Positions 59,957 through 64,000 of a stretch of DNA of 64,000 bases are shown here, one piece after another. The DNA comes from DTU032 sp964346175. GTDB lineage: Bacteria > Bacillota > Clostridia > Saccharofermentanales > DTU023. The notes beneath the pieces are model-generated. The model was not told the DNA's origin, did no database searches, and was given only the letters and a program-made list of their open reading frames with translations. Numbering within the stretch: the first letter of the stretch is position 1; every line of letters starts with the position of its first letter. Both the position numbers and the translations under genes were made by a program. The DNA is taken from assembly GCA_964346175.1 (NCBI GenBank), contig CAYFTG010000002.1, positions 1 to 64,000 on the forward strand, read 5' to 3'.

Positions 59957-61465
59957 CTAATTCTGATCAAATTCGGCTTTGACTTCTTCAATCAATTGCT
60001 CAATGCGTTCGCTCATCTCCTCAGAAATTTCACCACTTTCTCTGATCTCTGCCTTCAAATCGGGGGCGTGAGCATCAACATGAGTGAGAAACTCCCTTTG
60101 GAAATTTCTAATCTGTCCCAATCTGACATCAGTAAGATGTCTGCGATTAAGAGCAAAGAGGATCAAAATTTGATCTTCTATCGATATGGGCGAGTACTGT
60201 GGCTGCTTCAGCACTTCCGTTATGCGGTCTCCGTGATCTAAGCGGTCGATTGTATCTTGAGTTAAGTCAGAACCGAATTGTGAGAAAGCCGCGACTTCCT
60301 TGTACTGAGCGTATTCAATTCTCAGAGGGCCGGCAATCTTTTTCATGGCCGCAATCTGAGCCGAGCCACCGACACGAGAGACCGATAGTCCAGGGTTGAT
60401 CGCCGGACGGATACCACTGTTGAACAGATCGGTTTCCAGATAGATCTGTCCGTCGGTTATGGAGATGACGTTCGTCGGGATATAGGCAGAAATATCTCCT
60501 TCTTGGGTCTCCACGATGGGCAAAGCGGTTATAGTTCCGCCGCCGTAATCGTCGCTCAGGCTGGCGGCACGCTCCAATAAGCGGGAGTGCAGGTAGAAGA
60601 CGTCTCCCGGATAGGCTTCGCGTCCCGGTGGACGTCCGAGAAGGAGACTAATGGCGCGATAAGAGACAGCATGCTTGGACAAATCGTCGTAAACAATCAA
60701 TACATCCTTGCCCTGATACATCCACTCTTCAGCGATGGCACAACCTGCATAAGGAGCGATATATTGCATTGGTGCGGATTCATTAGCAGTTGAGAGAACT
60801 ACGGTGGTGTAATCCATAGCCCCGGAATCTTGTAGCACCTTAACAATGCGGGCAACTGTAGAAGCTTTTTGACCGATACCGACATAAACACAGTAAACAT
60901 CCTTATCTTTTTGATTGAGGAATGTGTCGATGGCGATTGCAGTTTTACCCGTCTGACGATCACCGATAATAAGCTCTCTTTGCCCTTTGCCAATCGGCAC
61001 TAGGGCGTCAATAGCCTTGATTCCGGTTTCAAGCGGACGGTTAACTTCTTGGCGCATAATAACGCTTGGAGCCGGACTCTCAATGTCACGGTATGTGTCA
61101 GTTTCAATCTCTCCGAGGCTATCTATCGGTTCTCCCAAGGCGTTTACAACTCGCCCCAACATGCAATCGCCCACCGGGACCGCCGTCATTCGGCCTGTCA
61201 TGCGCACCGGGTCACCTTCTACTATCCCGGCATCCGACCCCATAATAACAACGCCGATGGTGTCTTCTTCCAGGTTCAAAGCCATGCCGATAGTGCCGTT
61301 GGCAAATTCAAGCAACTCGCCACTTTTGGCGTTTTGTAGGCCATATACCTGGGCGATGCCGTCACCGACCTGTATGACGGTACCGGCTTCAGCATAATCC
61401 AATTTGGTCGAAAACGACTCAATCTGTCGTTTAATAACATTAATTGTCTCGTCAGGTTTTGGCAT
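59957..61465 (-). CDS. atpA: ATP synthase alpha subunit
   Basis: A 502-residue non-catalytic nucleotide-binding subunit. Walker A GDRQTGKTAIAIDT (about 170-183), Walker B VLIVYDDLSKHAVSYR, and the VSRVGGSAQIAAMKK segment with the arginine finger region. The start shares one base with the atpH stop. Confidence 0.99.
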   Translation of the reverse strand: MPKPDETINVIKRQIESFSTKLDYAEAGTVIQVGDGIAQVYGLQNAKSGELLEFANGTIGMALNLEEDTIGVVIMGSDAGIVEGDPVRMTGRMTAVPVGDCMLGRVVNALGEPIDSLGEIETDTYRDIESPAPSVIMRQEVNRPLETGIKAIDALVPIGKGQRELIIGDRQTGKTAIAIDTFLNQKDKDVYCVYVGIGQKASTVARIVKVLQDSGAMDYTTVVLSTANESAPMQYIAPYAGCAIAEEWMYQGKDVLIVYDDLSKHAVSYRAISLLLGRPPGREAYPGDVFYLHSRLLERAASLSDDYGGGTITALPIVETQEGDISAYIPTNVISITDGQIYLETDLFNSGIRPAINPGLSVSRVGGSAQIAAMKKIAGPLRIEYAQYKEVAAFSQFGSDLTQDTIDRLDHGDRITEVLKQPQYSPISIEDQILILFALNRRHLTDVRLGQIRNFQREFLTHVDAHAPDLKAEIRESGEISEEMSERIEQLIEEVKAEFDQN

Positions 61466-61998
61466 TAAAGATTCCCTCTCTTTAAACGTTTCTTCATTTC
61501 ATTCAACTGAGTTCTGACAGTGCCGTCAAAGATATGTCCCTCCACGAGAACATAAAATCCGGCAATAACTTCCGGGTCGATCTCACTGACTAAGCTGACC
61601 TCCAAATCAAGGTGTTGCGATAGCAAAACCTCGAGTGAAGAGATCTGTTCTACATCTAAGCCCCGGGCGGAGACAACCCTTGCTTTGATCCTGTCAAAAT
61701 GTCTGTTAACTAATTCAATATAATCGGACAAAGCTGAAACGATAATATTTTCGCGTCTCTTCTGTAGCATAAGAAAGAGAAAATCCAAGAGCTGTGGAGC
61801 TATTTCCGGAAAGGCTTCCTGAAAAAATACTTCTTTCTGTCTCTTTTTAATTCCCGGATGATTCAGATAAGCCTGCACGTCGTCCTTGTCCAGCCTGTCC
61901 CTGACAAAGATGACCTGCTCCAGATCCCGCTCCAAAGAATCGTTTTCTTCAGAAACCCGGAAAAGAGCTCTTGCATAGCGCTCACTTACCTGCGCCAT
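61465..61998 (-). CDS. atpH: ATP synthase delta subunit
   Basis: A 177-residue peripheral stalk subunit linking alpha to b. The N-terminal helical bundle (VSERYARALFRVSEEN) and C-terminal DPEVIAGFYVLVEGHIFDGTVRTQL are the OSCP/delta signature. It overlaps atpF by 13 bases. Confidence 0.95.
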   Translation of the reverse strand: MAQVSERYARALFRVSEENDSLERDLEQVIFVRDRLDKDDVQAYLNHPGIKKRQKEVFFQEAFPEIAPQLLDFLFLMLQKRRENIIVSALSDYIELVNRHFDRIKARVVSARGLDVEQISSLEVLLSQHLDLEVSLVSEIDPEVIAGFYVLVEGHIFDGTVRTQLNEMKKRLKRGNL

Positions 61999-62540
61999 TG
62001 TGATTCCTCCAACTGAGATCGTACCTGCTCGAAGAGTTCGTTCTGCTCCGTTTCGTCGATAGTGCCGATAAGATATTTCTCGGCCATCAACGTAGCCATC
62101 TCGATGATATAGGAACGTATTTCCATTTCATTACGTTCTTTGTCCAATTCAATCGTGGCCAGAGCATTCTGCTTTATCCGCTGTGCTTCTGCGTTAGCCT
62201 CATGCAGAATCAGTTCCTCTCTCTCGCCGGCTCTGGCTCGGGCTTCAGCAAAGATCTGTTCTGCTTCCTGCTGGATATTGTCGATTTTAGCCTCATATTC
62301 GGCTATCAGCTCATTAGCACGAGCCATCTCGGTATCTGCAGCGGCAATTTTTTCTTGAATTTTCTCCCTGCGCTTGGCCATAAAGTTCTTGACGGGCTTA
62401 TATAAAAGCCGACCCAAGATCACAGCCAAAATAATTCCATTTAAAAGTTGAATGGCAATCTGAATCAGAGTTTGTTGGTCCAGAGCAAACAATCTGCCCT
62501 CAGGGACCGTCTGAGCCATAATAGTAAAAATACTGTACAA
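61986..62540 (-). CDS. atpF: ATP synthase b subunit
   Basis: A 184-residue peripheral stalk. It has one membrane helix near the N-terminus (LIQIAIQLLNGIILAVILGRLL) and then a long charged coiled coil (KNFMAKRREKIQEKIAAADTEMARANELIAEYE region) to the C-terminus. The TTG at 62540 is preferred as start because AAAGGAGG lies 7 bases upstream; the frame upstream to 62558 contains the Shine-Dalgarno itself, and a downstream ATG exists at 62519. Confidence 0.92.
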   Translation of the reverse strand: MYSIFTIMAQTVPEGRLFALDQQTLIQIAIQLLNGIILAVILGRLLYKPVKNFMAKRREKIQEKIAAADTEMARANELIAEYEAKIDNIQQEAEQIFAEARARAGEREELILHEANAEAQRIKQNALATIELDKERNEMEIRSYIIEMATLMAEKYLIGTIDETEQNELFEQVRSQLEESQWRR

Positions 62541-62593
62541 GCTACTACCTCCTTTCACTAACTGCCATCAATGTTTCTAATCTCCACCATTGC

Positions 62594-62875
62594 TTAGCTG
62601 ACAAAATTGACGAATATATCAACCAAGGGGTTGGCAAAGAGCATGACAATTGAAATCAGAAGACCGTAGATACCGGATGTTTCAGCCATGGCCAAACCGA
62701 CAAACATTGTTGTACGGATATCTCCTGTAGCTTCCGGTTGTCTGGCGATAGATTCAATCGCTTGCGAAACAATTTTCGCCTGTCCAAAAGTTGTAAGGAG
62801 ACCGTTCAGAAGTGCGATCGCAGTTGCGATATGGGCCACACTGATAATTACTGATAATCCTTCTATTGCGTTCAT
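62594..62875 (-). CDS. atpE: ATP synthase c subunit with sodium-binding signature
   Basis: A 93-residue, two-helix proteolipid forming the rotor ring. The polar loop ESIARQPEATGD is conserved. The ion site shows Gln32, Glu65, Thr66 and Tyr70 (GLAMAETSGIY), the same numbering as the Na+-binding c subunits of Ilyobacter/Propionigenium (Gln32, Glu65, Ser66, Tyr70). Helix 1 lacks most of the GxGxGxGxG packing motif: the matching positions read Ala17, Ala19, Ala21, Leu23, Gly25, Leu27, Thr29, Gly31. ATG at 62875 has GGAGG 5 bases upstream and is preferred over ATG at 62887. Na+ coupling is inferred, not shown. Confidence 0.96.
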   Translation of the reverse strand: MNAIEGLSVIISVAHIATAIALLNGLLTTFGQAKIVSQAIESIARQPEATGDIRTTMFVGLAMAETSGIYGLLISIVMLFANPLVDIFVNFVS

Positions 62876-62937
62876 ACATACCTCCATGTATTGTTATTGC
62901 TTAATTTATTTATTTTATAAAAATCATAGTAAAAAAC

Positions 62938-63615
62938 CTAATCGTCCGCCGCCATTTTCACATACATCAAACTCAATATTACGAAAATATATGTTTGGAT
63001 GAAACCAAAAATTACATCAAATAAAGCGTGCAATACGGCAGGAATGCCAAACTGCACGAAGATCGGTGTCAAAGCGTAATAAAGAGTCAAGATTATAGTT
63101 CCCGATAGGACGTTTCCAAAAAGACGGAAACTGAGAGCGACGGGTTTCGCCAACTCTCCGATCAGGTTCATCGGGAAAAAGATAAATATGGGTTCAAATA
63201 GCGATTTAATATACGCAGCTTTGCGGTTTCTCACGCCTGCATAAATCATGATGCAAAAGCTGGCAAGAGCCAAGGCAAAAGTTGTAGCCCAATCGGCCGT
63301 CGGAGCTCGCAAACCAAAGATACTGAAAAGACTGGAAGACAAGATGAGGACAAAAACCATGAAAAACCAAGGAGCATAATTGGCATGCTTTTTGCCGATT
63401 GAACTTACAACGAAGTTATCAAAGATTTCTACAGCCGCTTCAGTAACATTCTGGAAACCTGTGGGTATAGTCTGAAATTTTCGTAATTTAATGCGCACAA
63501 GAACAGCAACAGCTATCAGGATTGCCATGATGATCCAAGTATTGACAATTGTCTCTGTAATCCAGATCTCAATACCTGCGATTTCTATGACACCATAATT
63601 ACGAATATTAATCAC
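62938..63615 (-). CDS. atpB: ATP synthase a subunit
   Basis: A 225-residue membrane subunit with about five or six helices. The essential arginine is in VALSFRLFGNVLSG (helix 5) and the C-terminal FGFIQTYIFVILSLMYV is the conserved helix 6. The N-terminal TGFQNVTEAAVEIFDNFV is the usual first cytoplasmic segment. It provides the ion half-channels against the c-ring. Confidence 0.97.
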   Translation of the reverse strand: MINIRNYGVIEIAGIEIWITETIVNTWIIMAILIAVAVLVRIKLRKFQTIPTGFQNVTEAAVEIFDNFVVSSIGKKHANYAPWFFMVFVLILSSSLFSIFGLRAPTADWATTFALALASFCIMIYAGVRNRKAAYIKSLFEPIFIFFPMNLIGELAKPVALSFRLFGNVLSGTIILTLYYALTPIFVQFGIPAVLHALFDVIFGFIQTYIFVILSLMYVKMAADD

Positions 63616-63617
63616 GT

Positions 63618-63989
63618 TTAACTATCCTCTGTTCCTTGCACTTCAGGGTTCTTAACTGTTTTGTTCGCTATATAAATTGCGGGATGAAAGGCAATTATGC
63701 CTATAGCGGCTCCCCATAAATTAATCTGCGGCACCAGGGCAGCGATAAGTAGTATAGCTACTGCCAGCCCCAGCCTGATAAAGGCTTGAGCATTGACATA
63801 TCTGCCAACATCTTTTGCTTCCATCTTCAGCGCTCTTGTCACTGTGCGTTTAACTAGTAATACCCTAGCCACACTCCCCGCTGTGCCGATTAGAACACCT
63901 AGCGCAAAGGGCAGAAAGTCTAGCGAACGATAAAAAATCAAAGCTCCTACAATAGCCAAGATTGCGATAATCAAAATAATTATTATCAT
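63618..63989 (-). CDS. atpI: Small membrane protein in AtpI position
   Basis: A 123-residue protein with about four hydrophobic helices (about 2-18, 25-45, 72-87, 90-108) and a basic loop (VKRTVTRALKMEAKD). Its position immediately before atpB and its size match AtpI, the chaperone for c-ring assembly; sequence similarity in this family is low, so the name rests mostly on context. The frame is open to the window edge, no Shine-Dalgarno is visible before the ATG at 63989, and the first helix starts right at that Met, so the true start may lie outside. Confidence 0.65.
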   Translation of the reverse strand: MIIIILIIAILAIVGALIFYRSLDFLPFALGVLIGTAGSVARVLLVKRTVTRALKMEAKDVGRYVNAQAFIRLGLAVAILLIAALVPQINLWGAAIGIIAFHPAIYIANKTVKNPEVQGTEDS

Positions 63990-64000
63990 TTTTTTACTAA

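Overview
The window looks like chromosome of an anaerobic, fermentative member of the Bacillota, most likely class Clostridia. The signs are: a flavodiiron oxygen/NO reductase, an electron-bifurcating transhydrogenase of NuoE/NuoF/GltD type, a PPi-type phosphofructokinase, ribosomal protein L27 with the N-terminal extension and its protease Prp beside it, a perfect CIRCE operator in front of groESL, and L27/L21/Obg, S6/SSB/S18 and L9/DnaB clusters in Firmicutes-like order. GC is intermediate (estimated by eye, not computed). Nothing resembling a prophage, transposase, CRISPR array or rRNA operon was seen. The species cannot be named from this sequence alone.

Layout. 1-5.4 kb: the tail of an FtsX-like permease, a flavodiiron protein, an HD hydrolase and a pseudouridine catabolic pair (psuK with a DNA-binding head, psuG). 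5.4-11.9 kb: a complete oligopeptide/dipeptide ABC importer (oppBCDF-oppA) whose first gene is preceded by a hairpin and a ten-G run. 12-20.8 kb: energy and redox genes, namely PPi-type phosphofructokinase, a three-gene Stn/NuoEFG-like transhydrogenase and a CBS-DRTGG family II pyrophosphatase. 20.8-25.4 kb: a BspA-like leucine-rich-repeat surface protein, tRNA-Gln, a YhiN-type flavoprotein and two membrane proteins. 25.4-30.7 kb (minus strand): groESL, cvpA-like, obg, rpmA, prp, rplU. 30.7-34.3 kb (plus): a MurC-type ligase and an acyl-CoA synthetase. 34.3-46.8 kb (minus): housekeeping operons ftsH-hpt-tilS-dnaB-rplI, rpsR-ssb-rpsF, a Sua5/arginine-phosphatase fusion, prfA, prmC, a DUF1385 protein and rpmE. 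47-52.1 kb: P5C dehydrogenase converging on a four-gene proline/hydroxyproline-type dehydrogenase complex. 52.2-57.2 kb (plus): membrane pyrophosphatase, a DUF1538 membrane protein and a protein made of three PII-like domains. 57.2-64 kb (minus): the complete F-type ATP synthase operon with an AtpI-like gene at the window edge.

How the genes fit together. Three PPi-linked enzymes (PPi-phosphofructokinase, nucleotide-regulated soluble pyrophosphatase, K+-dependent membrane pyrophosphatase) point to PPi as an energy currency. The transhydrogenase would connect NADH, NADPH and ferredoxin pools. The ATP synthase c subunit carries the Gln32/Glu65/Thr66/Tyr70 pattern of sodium-coupled enzymes. Peptide import and the proline-to-glutamate module suggest use of peptides and amino acids. 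The most unusual locus is hppA - DUF1538 - triple-PII: a predicted membrane transporter with an internal duplication next to a single-chain protein that could fold as a PII pseudotrimer, downstream of an mRNA leader with two terminator-like hairpins. Other points of note are the poly-G tract before oppB, an extra molybdopterin-oxidoreductase-like tail on the transhydrogenase large subunit, and a 36-bp palindromic repeat found twice next to stop codons.
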